DNA of 51,854 bases from Paracoccaceae bacterium. Its GTDB lineage: Bacteria > Pseudomonadota > Alphaproteobacteria > Rhodobacterales > Rhodobacteraceae. The translations under genes and the position numbers were made by a program. Under the pieces are notes generated by a model. The model ran no database searches and was not told where the DNA came from. It worked only from the letters and a program-made list of their open reading frames with translations. Location of the stretch: positions 1 through 51,854 of the forward strand of contig JAKIUB010000019.1 in the NCBI GenBank assembly GCA_021647745.1, in the 5' to 3' direction. This document shows, in pieces, positions 16,508-24,553 of this stretch. Within the stretch, counting starts at the first letter, position 1. The number at the start of each line of letters is the position of its first letter.

Positions 16508-18363
16508 TGGCCAATTCAGACAACCCCGCCGATCCGTTTAAAAAAGCCCTTGCCGAGGCAACCAAAACACTGGCCAATATGGCCGAGCTGACGGTGTCCT
16601 ACACGGTGGACCCTGCGGGTATGTCTGGCGACACCATGCGCCTGCCGCAGGTGACCCGGCGGATGACAGCACAAGAAGTTTTGCTGGCACGCGGCACGGC
16701 GGATGCCATGGCGATGAAGCTGCGCTTTCACAATGCGGTCACCCACGGAAAATACGCCCCGCAAGGCGAGATCGCTTCCGCCGTTTTTGAAGCCTTAGAG
16801 ACTGCGCGCTGCGAGGCTCTGGGCGCACGCGCGCTGCCCGGCACCGCCAAAAACATCGGTGCCAAAATCGAAGCCGAGGCGCTGGCGCAGGGGTTCGAGA
16901 AAGCCACCGACGCTGCCCAGGCCCCGCTGGCCGCCACCGCAGGCTACCTGCTGCGCGAGCTGGCCACCGAAAAAGCCCTGCCCAAAGCCGCACAAAACGT
17001 GCTGGACTTACGCCGCGATACGCTGGAAGGTCAAGCCGGAGAAACCCTGCAAGACGCCTTGGAAAACCTTGAGGACCAAGCCGCCTTTGCCCGCCTTGCA
17101 CGGCAAGTTATCTCGGATCTCGGCTATGGCGACCAGCTTGGCGACGACCCCGACCAAGACGACGAGAACCAAGAGGACGAGGCTGAAGAGGACGGTAAAA
17201 ACGAGCAAGACCAAGAAGGCAGTGACGACGAAAGCGCGCAAGAGCAAGACCAGCCACCGCAAGAGCAAGACGATGACGAGCAGCAAATGCAGTCCGAAAT
17301 TGCGGCGCAGGATGACCCGAACGCCCAAATGGCCGACGAGACCGAGATCGAAGACGGCACCCCCCCCGAAGAGCCACCCGCCCCGCCGCCCCACTCGGAT
17401 GCAGACCCGCTCTACCGCGCCTTTTGCACCGAGTTTGACGAAGAAATCCGCGCCGAAGACCTCGCAGACCCTGCCGAGCTGGAGCGCCTGCGCACCTATC
17501 TCGACCAGCAACTCGCGCCGTTCAAATCCGCCGTCGGGCGGCTGGCCAACCGCTTGCAGCGCCGCTTGCAGGCCCAGCAAAACCGCTCATGGAATTTTGA
17601 TCTGGAGGAGGGGATACTCGATGCCGCCCGCCTTGCGCGTGTGGTCGCCAACCCCACCACCCCACTCAGCTTCAAGCAAGAAAGCGATATCGAGTTCAAG
17701 GATACCGTGGTGACACTGCTGATTGATAATTCCGGCTCGATGCGTGGCCGCCCCATTTCTATCGCCGCCATCTGCGCCGATGTGCTGGCCCGCACGCTGG
17801 AGCGCTGTCAGGTCAAGGTCGAGATCCTCGGCTTTACCACCCGCGCCTGGAAGGGCGGGCAAAGCCGCGAGGCCTGGCTAAAGGCCGACCGCCCCGCCCT
17901 GCCGGGCCGCCTGAATGATCTTCGCCACATCATCTATAAGGGTGCCGATGCCCCGTGGCGGCGCAGCCATACCAACCTTGGCTTGATGATGAAAGAGGGG
18001 CTTCTTAAGGAAAACATAGACGGCGAGGCGCTGGAATGGGCCTATCGCCGGATGCTCAAACGCCCCGAAGCGCGCCGCATATTGATGGTGATTTCGGACG
18101 GCGCGCCAGTGGATGACAGCACGCTTTCGGTCAACCCCGCCTCCTACCTTGAAAAACACCTGCGCGATGTAATTGATATGGTCGAGACCCGCAAAGGGGT
18201 CGAGCTGATCGCCATTGGCATCGGCCATGATGTGACACGCTATTACAGTCGTGCGGTCACCATCACCGATGTCGAGCAACTGGCCGGCGCAATGACAGAA
18301 CAGCTGGCAAACCTGTTCGAGCAAGACGCCCGCAAACGCGAGCGGTTGTTTAGGAGCGCCTGA
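16507..18363 (+). CDS. cobT: Aerobic cobaltochelatase subunit CobT
   Basis: Second accessory subunit of CobNST; it forms a chaperone-like ring with CobS. At 618 residues it has the typical architecture: an N-terminal helical region, a strongly acidic linker (about residues 214-300, many Asp, Glu and Gln) and a C-terminal von Willebrand A domain with the MIDAS motif DNSGS (407-411). The start codon overlaps the preceding stop (TGATG), so its translation depends on upstream ribosomes. The last 14 bases overlap the end of a convergent gene. Confidence 0.96.
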   Translation: MANSDNPADPFKKALAEATKTLANMAELTVSYTVDPAGMSGDTMRLPQVTRRMTAQEVLLARGTADAMAMKLRFHNAVTHGKYAPQGEIASAVFEALETARCEALGARALPGTAKNIGAKIEAEALAQGFEKATDAAQAPLAATAGYLLRELATEKALPKAAQNVLDLRRDTLEGQAGETLQDALENLEDQAAFARLARQVISDLGYGDQLGDDPDQDDENQEDEAEEDGKNEQDQEGSDDESAQEQDQPPQEQDDDEQQMQSEIAAQDDPNAQMADETEIEDGTPPEEPPAPPPHSDADPLYRAFCTEFDEEIRAEDLADPAELERLRTYLDQQLAPFKSAVGRLANRLQRRLQAQQNRSWNFDLEEGILDAARLARVVANPTTPLSFKQESDIEFKDTVVTLLIDNSGSMRGRPISIAAICADVLARTLERCQVKVEILGFTTRAWKGGQSREAWLKADRPALPGRLNDLRHIIYKGADAPWRRSHTNLGLMMKEGLLKENIDGEALEWAYRRMLKRPEARRILMVISDGAPVDDSTLSVNPASYLEKHLRDVIDMVETRKGVELIAIGIGHDVTRYYSRAVTITDVEQLAGAMTEQLANLFEQDARKRERLFRSA

Positions 18364-18649
18364 AACGCGCAATAATCGCCCACAGCACAAAAAACACCGA
18401 TACCCCGAGCAGCGCCAGCGCCATCGGCCAAAGCAGCATCGGCCCGACCGCGTTTTCCCAGATCACCGGCGACAGGTAGCGCTCGATACCCGGTTGCAGG
18501 CCCAGCAGGCTGTTTCGGTCAAAATCAAACCATACCTGCCCGATTGGCTGGAACGTGAACACAGTTTCGTTCAACTTTGATAGCTGCCAGTCAAAATAGC
18601 CCCGCGTCAGGGCCAGAATAAAAAACAATGCGGCGAGGATCCGTGCCAT
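18350..18649 (-). CDS. Small membrane protein of unknown function
   Basis: A 99-residue protein with an N-terminal hydrophobic segment (MARILAALFFILAL) and a C-terminal one (PMLLWPMALALLGVSVFFVL), so probably two membrane passes around a domain rich in aromatic residues. I chose ATG 18649 because AGGGAG lies nine bases upstream; an ATG at 18658 would add three residues. It converges on cobT and overlaps its end by 14 bases. I do not recognise the family. Confidence 0.72.
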   Translation of the reverse strand: MARILAALFFILALTRGYFDWQLSKLNETVFTFQPIGQVWFDFDRNSLLGLQPGIERYLSPVIWENAVGPMLLWPMALALLGVSVFFVLWAIIARFRRS

Positions 18650-18763
18650 TTTCGGCATCTCCCTGGTTTTTGGGTTTGCATTTCTGCGATATTCCGGCAC
18701 TCTAGCCTTAACCGGCGGGCAGCACAAATAACAGCGGCTGAACGTGTTGTGAGGAATGTTTCA

Positions 18764-20542
18764 ATGTATCAGAATTTCACCACCCCCAGCAGCCCTCATA
18801 CCGGCGCACCAAGGCTGAAAGCCCTGCGCGCGGCATTGAAAGCGGCGGGTCTGGACAGCTTTTTGATCCCCCGCGTGGATGCCCACCAAGGTGAAAATGT
18901 TGCGCCCTGCGACGAGCGGCTGGCATGGCTGACCGGTTTTACCGGCTCTGACGGCCACTGCGCGGTGCTGCAAGATATCGCGGGTGTATTTGTTGATGGC
19001 CGCTATACGCTGCAAGTGCGCCAGCAAATCGACACCGATGTTTTTACCCCGCAAGCCATCCCCGACGACAAGCTGTCGGCTTGGCTGATCAAACACCTGA
19101 AATCCGGCACGGTTGGCTATGACCCGATGCTGCACAGCCATGACGCAGTTTCAACGCTTGAAGCCGCGCTCGCGCCGCAGATCACCCTGAAGCAATGCGC
19201 CAATATGGTTGATGCCGTCTGGCAAAACCGCCCTGCCGCCCCTGCCGCGCCCATCCGCCCGCATCCGGTTGAATTTGCTGGCAAGCCAAGCGCTGAAAAG
19301 CGCCGCGAACTGGCGGCAAAGCTGGTTGAGGCCGGTCTTGCCGCAACTATCCTGACCCTGCCGGATTCTATCGCGTGGCTGCTCAATATTCGCGGGTCCG
19401 ACATTGCCCACACACCCGTGCCGCTGGCATTCGCGATCGTGCATGATGACGCCCGCGTTAGCCTTATCACCAACCCCGCAAAATCAAGCCCCGCACTGGC
19501 GGCGCATCTTGGCCCCGATGTTACCATCATCCCGCCCGATGGTTTCGCGGCGACCTTGCAGGCGCTGACCGGCAAGGTCGGGGTTGACCGCGCAACCGCG
19601 CCGATCTGGGTATCGCAACAGCTAAATAGCCCGGCGTGGTTTGCCGACCCTTGCATTCTGCCCAAGGCCTGCAAGAACGAGGCCGAGCTAAACGGCTCCC
19701 GCCAAGCGCATCTGCGCGACGGCGCGGCGATGTGCGAATTTCTGGCGTGGCTTGAAACGGGCATTGAGGGGCTGACCGAAATCGACGTGGTCAAAAAGCT
19801 GGAGGGCTTTCGCCGGACCAGCAACGCGCTGACCGACATAAGTTTCGACACCATCTGCGGCACCGGTCCCAACGGCGCGATCGTGCATTACCGCGTGGAT
19901 GAAGCCAGTAACCGCCCGATTGAAAATAACACGCTGCTTTTGGTCGATAGTGGCGGGCAGTATATGGATGGCACCACCGATATCACCCGCACCGTCATCA
20001 TCGGCACACCCGATGCCGAGATGACCCGCGCCTTCACGCTGGTGCTTAAAGGCATGATCGCGCTATCAAAGCTGCGCTTTCCGGCAGGGATTGCGGGCGC
20101 GCATATTGATAGCTTGGCGCGCGCCCCGCTCTGGGCAGCAGGGCTTGACTATAAGCACGGCACCGGCCACGGGGTTGGCGCGTATCTTAGCGTGCACGAA
20201 GGGCCGGCGCGGATATCGCGCGCTGGCGAAGTGGCGCTGCAAACCGGCATGATCCTGTCCAACGAGCCGGGATATTACCGCGAGGGGGAATGGGGGATTC
20301 GTATTGAAAACCTGCTTATTGTCACCCCGCCCAAACCGGTTGAGGGTGGCGAGGCCCCGATGCACAGCTTTGAAACCCTCAACTTTGTGCCGATAGACAC
20401 CCGCCTGATCGACCCTGCCTTGCTGGCCAAGCCCGAGCGGCAATGGCTGAACGATTATCATGCCGAGGTGCTACAAAAGATCGGCCCGCTGGTTGAAAGC
20501 GCCACCTTCGCGTGGCTAAAAACCGCCTGCGCGCCGGTTTAA
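18764..20542 (+). CDS. pepP: Aminopeptidase P family protein (M24B)
   Basis: Cytosolic metallopeptidase that removes an N-terminal residue before proline. The 592-aa, three-domain form matches eukaryote-like Xaa-Pro aminopeptidases: two creatinase-like N-terminal domains and a C-terminal pita-bread domain. Metal ligands are visible in order: VDSGGQYMDGTTDITR with two Asp (about residues 394-405), HGTGHGVG with the metal His (about 465), then NEPGYYREGEWGIRIEN with two Glu. GAGGAA precedes the ATG. It converges on a GNAT gene with a four-base overlap. Confidence 0.94.
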   Translation: MYQNFTTPSSPHTGAPRLKALRAALKAAGLDSFLIPRVDAHQGENVAPCDERLAWLTGFTGSDGHCAVLQDIAGVFVDGRYTLQVRQQIDTDVFTPQAIPDDKLSAWLIKHLKSGTVGYDPMLHSHDAVSTLEAALAPQITLKQCANMVDAVWQNRPAAPAAPIRPHPVEFAGKPSAEKRRELAAKLVEAGLAATILTLPDSIAWLLNIRGSDIAHTPVPLAFAIVHDDARVSLITNPAKSSPALAAHLGPDVTIIPPDGFAATLQALTGKVGVDRATAPIWVSQQLNSPAWFADPCILPKACKNEAELNGSRQAHLRDGAAMCEFLAWLETGIEGLTEIDVVKKLEGFRRTSNALTDISFDTICGTGPNGAIVHYRVDEASNRPIENNTLLLVDSGGQYMDGTTDITRTVIIGTPDAEMTRAFTLVLKGMIALSKLRFPAGIAGAHIDSLARAPLWAAGLDYKHGTGHGVGAYLSVHEGPARISRAGEVALQTGMILSNEPGYYREGEWGIRIENLLIVTPPKPVEGGEAPMHSFETLNFVPIDTRLIDPALLAKPERQWLNDYHAEVLQKIGPLVESATFAWLKTACAPV

Positions 20543-21024
20543 CCCCTATCGGGTTTTACCGTGCCGCCCACCCCGTCAAACGCGCCGGCTTGCAGCGCCC
20601 GCCCCAGCACCCGCGCGGGGTTGGTCGGCGGCGGAAAGGTGATACCTACCACTGGCGTAAAGCCAAAGCGGGCATAATATGGCGCATCACCAACCAGCAA
20701 CACCCGCGCCCAGCCGAGGCTTTCCGCGCGAAAAAGGCTTTCGGCGATCAACTGCCCGCCCACGCCCTCGCCTTGGCGCGTGGGGTGCACCGCCACCGGC
20801 CCCAGCAGCAGCGCCCGCGCCTCGCCGACCTTTACCGGCCAATACCGGATAGCCCCGGCCAGCGCGGCGCTTTCACGCGCCAGCAGGCATAGCGGGGCCA
20901 CCGCCGGCACCCCGTCGCGCAAACGGTACGAACTAAGCGCCTGCCGCCCCGGCCCGAAAGCGAGATCATACAAGTATTCAACATCTTGGCTGTCAGCAGC
21001 GGTTTCAGTGGTAATGCACAGCAT
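20539..21024 (-). CDS. GNAT family N-acetyltransferase
   Basis: A 161-residue acetyltransferase of the YhbS-like type. The acetyl-CoA site is visible as LGPVAVHPTRQGEGVGGQL (beta4 and the R/Q-x-x-G-x-G/A loop), followed by VLLVGDAPYYARFGF, typical of beta5-alpha4. The substrate is unknown. The ATG at 21024 is preferred; a GTG at 21033 would add three residues, and neither has a clear ribosome binding site. It overlaps the end of pepP by four bases. Confidence 0.85.
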   Translation of the reverse strand: MLCITTETAADSQDVEYLYDLAFGPGRQALSSYRLRDGVPAVAPLCLLARESAALAGAIRYWPVKVGEARALLLGPVAVHPTRQGEGVGGQLIAESLFRAESLGWARVLLVGDAPYYARFGFTPVVGITFPPPTNPARVLGRALQAGAFDGVGGTVKPDRG

Positions 21025-21308
21025 AAAAAGCACCGGAAAATCGGGAAAAGAAAGAGCGGGGGCTAACCTCGTCGTTTCGCGCTGGATTTCATGGCCCGCT
21101 CCCTATTATAGCCTGACGACTTGCTTTTGAGCCGGTTGTCAGGCTATTTCCTTTTTTCTATGCGCATGCTGCGAAAATTTTGAAATCAAAATTCGCTTCC
21201 GTGCACTATAGCATGTAAAACGCTCGTAACACGCCCGCGCCCGCCGGGCAATCCCCGCCCCCGCAGGGACAACAAGGCCTGCACCCGCAGGGATATAAGG
21301 ATAATGAA
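21025..21308. other. Intergenic region with short direct repeat
   Basis: This 284-base gap lies between divergent GNAT and flavin reductase-like genes and should hold both promoters. The ten-base sequence CCCGCAGGGA occurs twice, at 21260-21269 and 21284-21293, just upstream of the flavin reductase ribosome binding site. No RNA gene is recognisable. Confidence 0.4.
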
Positions 21309-21914
21309 ATGTTTTACCGCCCCGCAGATAACGACCACGGCATGCCGCATAACCCGTTCAAGGCCATTGTTTCTCCGCGCCCGATCGGCTGGATCTCAAC
21401 GCTCGATGAGGGCGGCGTGGCCAACCTTGCGCCCTATTCGTTTTTCAACGCACTATGTGATACCCCGCCGATGGTGATGTTTGGCTCAACCGGCATAAAG
21501 CCCGACCAGAAAGCCGGCAAAGACAGCCTTGAAAACATTCGCGCCACCGGTGAATTTGCGGTCAACATTGTGTCTTACGCCCTGCGCGAGCCGATGAACC
21601 AGTCAGCCGCGTCCTTTCCGGCAACCACCGACGAGTTCGAGGCCGTGGGGCTGACCAAAGCTGACGGCGTGGCAATCTCCGCCCCGCATGTGGGTGAGGC
21701 CCCCGCCGTGCTGGAGTGCAAACTGTTCAAGATCATCACACTGCCCGGCGCGGCCAACTCAATGGTGATTGGCGAGGTGGTTGGCGTGCATATACAGGAT
21801 GATTTCATTGTGAATGGCCGGTTTGATGTCACTCGCTACAAGCCGCTTTCGCGCCTTGGCTACATGGATTACGCCCATGTAGAACAGGTGTTCGAGCTGA
21901 TAAAACCGGCATAG
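21309..21914 (+). CDS. Flavin reductase-like FMN-binding split-barrel protein
   Basis: A 201-residue protein of the flavin reductase-like domain family, which binds FMN in a split beta-barrel. Recognisable segments are VSPRPIGWISTLDEGG, NLAPYSFFNALCDTPPMVMF and GEFAVNIVSYALREPMNQSA. Relatives reduce flavin for a partner monooxygenase or act alone; no partner is adjacent. AAGGATAATGAA precedes the ATG. It is followed after nine bases by mtnP and may be co-transcribed with it. Confidence 0.9.
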   Translation: MFYRPADNDHGMPHNPFKAIVSPRPIGWISTLDEGGVANLAPYSFFNALCDTPPMVMFGSTGIKPDQKAGKDSLENIRATGEFAVNIVSYALREPMNQSAASFPATTDEFEAVGLTKADGVAISAPHVGEAPAVLECKLFKIITLPGAANSMVIGEVVGVHIQDDFIVNGRFDVTRYKPLSRLGYMDYAHVEQVFELIKPA

Positions 21915-21923
21915 GGGGCTGAT

Positions 21924-22793
21924 ATGGAAACCATGATCGGGGTGATCGGCGGCAGCGGTGTTTACGACATCGACGGCCTTGAAGATGCCAAATGGCAGGC
22001 GGTAAACAGCCCGTGGGGGGACCCGTCAGATGATATTCTGACCGGCAGCCTGAACAGCGTAAAAATGGCGTTTTTGCCGCGTCACGGGCGCGGCCATGTG
22101 CATACGCCCAGCAGCATAAACTATCGCGCCAATATTGATGCGCTCAAGCGGCTGGGCGTCACCGATATCATCTCGGTCTCGGCCTGTGGCTCTTTTCGCG
22201 AAGACATGGCACCGGGGGATTTTGTGGTCATTAATCAGTTTATCGACCGCACGTTCGCGCGCGAAAAGTCGTTTTTCGGCAGCGGTTGTGTGGGCCATGT
22301 ATCGGTGGCCCACCCGACCTGCGAGCGCCTGGGTGCGGCTTGCCTCGAGGCAGCAAAGGCGGCAGGGGTAAAGGTGCATAATGGCGGCACCTATCTGGCG
22401 ATGGAAGGCCCGCAGTTTTCCTCGATCGCCGAGAGCAAGATGTATCGGGAGAGCTGGGGCGCAGATGTGATCGGCATGACCAACATGCCCGAAGCCAAAC
22501 TGGCCCGCGAGGCCGAAATATGCTATGCCAGCGTGGCGATGATCACCGATTATGACAGCTGGCACCCCGAGCACGGCGCGGTAGATATCAACGAAATCAT
22601 CAAGGTGCTGACCGGCAATGCAGACAAAGCCCGCACGCTCATAAAAGCCCTGCCCGAGCGGCTGGGCCACGCGCGCAAAACCTGCCCGCACGGCTGTGAC
22701 CACGCGCTGGATTTCGCTATCATGACTGCGCCCGAGCAGCGCGACCCCGAGCTGATAGCCAAACTGGATGCGATTGCCGGCCGGCTATTATAG
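21924..22793 (+). CDS. mtnP: S-methyl-5'-thioadenosine phosphorylase
   Basis: Splits methylthioadenosine, a by-product of polyamine synthesis, into adenine and methylthioribose 1-phosphate. The 289-residue protein shows GVIGGSGVYDI at the N-terminus, a phosphate-binding LPRHGRGH, the purine-site YLAMEGPQFSS and the MTAP-type TDYDSW, where Asp favours adenine-type purines. AGGGGG precedes the ATG. The adenine can be recycled by the apt gene two genes downstream. Confidence 0.94.
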   Translation: METMIGVIGGSGVYDIDGLEDAKWQAVNSPWGDPSDDILTGSLNSVKMAFLPRHGRGHVHTPSSINYRANIDALKRLGVTDIISVSACGSFREDMAPGDFVVINQFIDRTFAREKSFFGSGCVGHVSVAHPTCERLGAACLEAAKAAGVKVHNGGTYLAMEGPQFSSIAESKMYRESWGADVIGMTNMPEAKLAREAEICYASVAMITDYDSWHPEHGAVDINEIIKVLTGNADKARTLIKALPERLGHARKTCPHGCDHALDFAIMTAPEQRDPELIAKLDAIAGRLL

Positions 22794-22822
22794 CGCAGCA
22801 AATTCCAGCTTAGAGGTTTACG

Positions 22823-22849
22823 CAAGCCTAGGCAGGCTTTATAGGCTTG
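22823..22849. repeat. Hairpin between mtnP and nadR-like gene
   Basis: CAAGCCTA and TAGGCTTG are perfect eight-base arms around an 11-base loop, followed by a GC-rich stretch and the ribosome binding site GAGG. No T-run follows, so it is not a clear terminator. It could be an RNA structure controlling the downstream gene. Confidence 0.4.
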
Positions 22850-22886
22850 TGGGCGCGCGCGTCGCCAACATAAATACGAGGCCCAT

Positions 22887-23867
22887 ATGGGTAATGGTGT
22901 TATTCTCGGGCGTTTTATGCCCCCCCACGAGGGCCATGTTGCGCTAGTGCGCACGGCCACCTATCTGGTGGACCGGCTGACAATCATTCTGGCCTGCGCC
23001 CATGATGACCCTATCCCCGCCGATGTGCGCCGTGGCTGGATGGAAGCGCTTTTTCCACTGACGCGGGTGGTCTTGCACTGCACATCCCGGCCAATTTCAA
23101 CCGACAGCCCGGAATGGGCCGGTATTATCCGCCGTTTGCACCCCGAGCCGATCAATCGGGTAATAGGCTCGGAAGACTACCTCGTTCCGCTTGCCAAGGC
23201 CTTGAATGCGCAACACTTCATACTTGATCCGATGTGGATGGCCTTTCCCGCCAACTCCGCCGATATCCGCGCTGATGCCTTCGCCCATTGGCAAAGCCTG
23301 CCCAGCCATGTGCGTCCGTGGTATCAAAAACGGCTGACCCTTGTCGGGCCGGAAAGCACCGGAAAATCCTACATGGCCGACCTGCTGGCGCAAAAATTCG
23401 GCGGCCCTTATGTGCCGGAATATGGCCGTCCTTATGAAAAATACCGCAGCACCGGTCCCTATCGCCCGGAGGAGCTGCACTATATTGTTGACGGCCATAT
23501 TGCCCACCGAAAAACCCTCGCACTGATGGCCGGCCCAGTGCTGTTTGAAGATACCGACCCGCTACTCACAGCCGTCTGGGCCGAAATGCTGCTGGGCCAT
23601 TCATTGCCTGACCTCGAAGCCCGCATCGAACTGCCCGAGCACTATCTGCTGCTGGATGCCGACACCCCCTGGGCTGAAGACCCGCTGCGCTACTATGCCA
23701 AGCAGGAGCTTCGCGTGCAGTTTTTCGAAAAGATAAAAGCCAAGCTCGACGCACACGGCGCCAGCTATACCCTGATCAAAGGCAGCTATGCCGAACGCGA
23801 GGCTGCGGCTTTTGCCGTGGTCGAAAAAATGCTCGACACACCAAAAGGAACCGTCAATGCCCAATAA
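22887..23867 (+). CDS. nadR: NadR-like NMN adenylyltransferase / nicotinamide riboside kinase-type ATPase
   Basis: A 326-residue fusion resembling NadR without its DNA-binding part. The N-terminal nucleotidyltransferase domain has GRFMPPHEGH (8-17), the nucleotide-binding HxGH motif. The C-terminal P-loop domain has GPESTGKS (154-161), then VPEYGRPYEKY and FEDTDPL, typical of the ribosylnicotinamide kinase domain. It probably converts nicotinamide riboside to NMN and NAD. GAGG precedes the ATG. The end overlaps apt by 11 bases. The exact substrate preference cannot be read from the sequence. Confidence 0.85.
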   Translation: MGNGVILGRFMPPHEGHVALVRTATYLVDRLTIILACAHDDPIPADVRRGWMEALFPLTRVVLHCTSRPISTDSPEWAGIIRRLHPEPINRVIGSEDYLVPLAKALNAQHFILDPMWMAFPANSADIRADAFAHWQSLPSHVRPWYQKRLTLVGPESTGKSYMADLLAQKFGGPYVPEYGRPYEKYRSTGPYRPEELHYIVDGHIAHRKTLALMAGPVLFEDTDPLLTAVWAEMLLGHSLPDLEARIELPEHYLLLDADTPWAEDPLRYYAKQELRVQFFEKIKAKLDAHGASYTLIKGSYAEREAAAFAVVEKMLDTPKGTVNAQ

Positions 23868-24396
23868 TAAAACCGTCAGAGATTATATCCGCACCATTCC
23901 GGATTTTCCCCGCGAGGGGATCATGTTTCGTGATGTCACCACGCTTTTCAGTGATCCGCGCGGCTTTCGAATTTGCATAGACCAGCTGCTCAGCCCCTAT
24001 GCGGGCATGCGGATCGACAAGGTTGTCGGGCTGGAGGCGCGCGGGTTTATTCTGGGCGGGGCGGTTGCCCACCAGCTTTCCGTCGGGTTTGTGCCTATTC
24101 GCAAAAAGGGCAAATTGCCCGGAAAAACCATCGAGCAGGCTTATCAGCTTGAATATGGCGATGCGGTAATGGAAGTGCATGATGACGCCATATTGCCCGG
24201 CGAAAAAATACTGGTGGTGGATGATCTTCTGGCCACCGGCGGCACTGCCGAAGCGGGGGTCAAGCTGATCGAACGTATGGGCGGCGAGGTGGTTTCTGCC
24301 GCGTTTGTGGTTGACCTGCCAGATCTGGGCGGGCGCAAGCGGCTGGCAGATATGGGCATAGATACCCACTGGCTATGCGATTTTGAAGGTGGCTAA
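23857..24396 (+). CDS. apt: Adenine phosphoribosyltransferase
   Basis: Makes AMP from adenine and PRPP. The 179-residue protein starts MPNNKTVRDYIRTIPDFPREG, a near-universal Apt N-terminus, and carries GLEARGFILGG and the PRPP loop ILVVDDLLATGGTA. AAGGAA precedes the ATG at 23857, inside the end of the nadR-like gene. With mtnP it forms a methylthioadenosine and adenine salvage group. A terminator follows 114 bases downstream. Confidence 0.95.
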   Translation: MPNNKTVRDYIRTIPDFPREGIMFRDVTTLFSDPRGFRICIDQLLSPYAGMRIDKVVGLEARGFILGGAVAHQLSVGFVPIRKKGKLPGKTIEQAYQLEYGDAVMEVHDDAILPGEKILVVDDLLATGGTAEAGVKLIERMGGEVVSAAFVVDLPDLGGRKRLADMGIDTHWLCDFEGG

Positions 24397-24510
24397 ATTT
24401 TTAATTACAGCGTTTTTGGTAAGGTTCTGGTAATCTTTTAACCATAACAATAACGCATCCCGATGAATTCGGGGGCCACTTGCAAACCTCAGACGGCCAA
24501 AGTCTGGATC

Positions 24511-24544
24511 ATGCCTCTTCGCTCGAATGGCGGGGAGGCATTTT
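24511..24544 (+). terminator. Putative intrinsic terminator downstream of apt
   Basis: ATGCCTC (24511-24517) and GAGGCAT (24535-24541) form a seven-base stem around a 17-base loop; the T-run 24541-24544 begins at the stem's last base. It lies between convergent apt and the FAD-oxidase gene. Confidence 0.55.
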
Positions 24545-24553
24545 GCTACCGGA

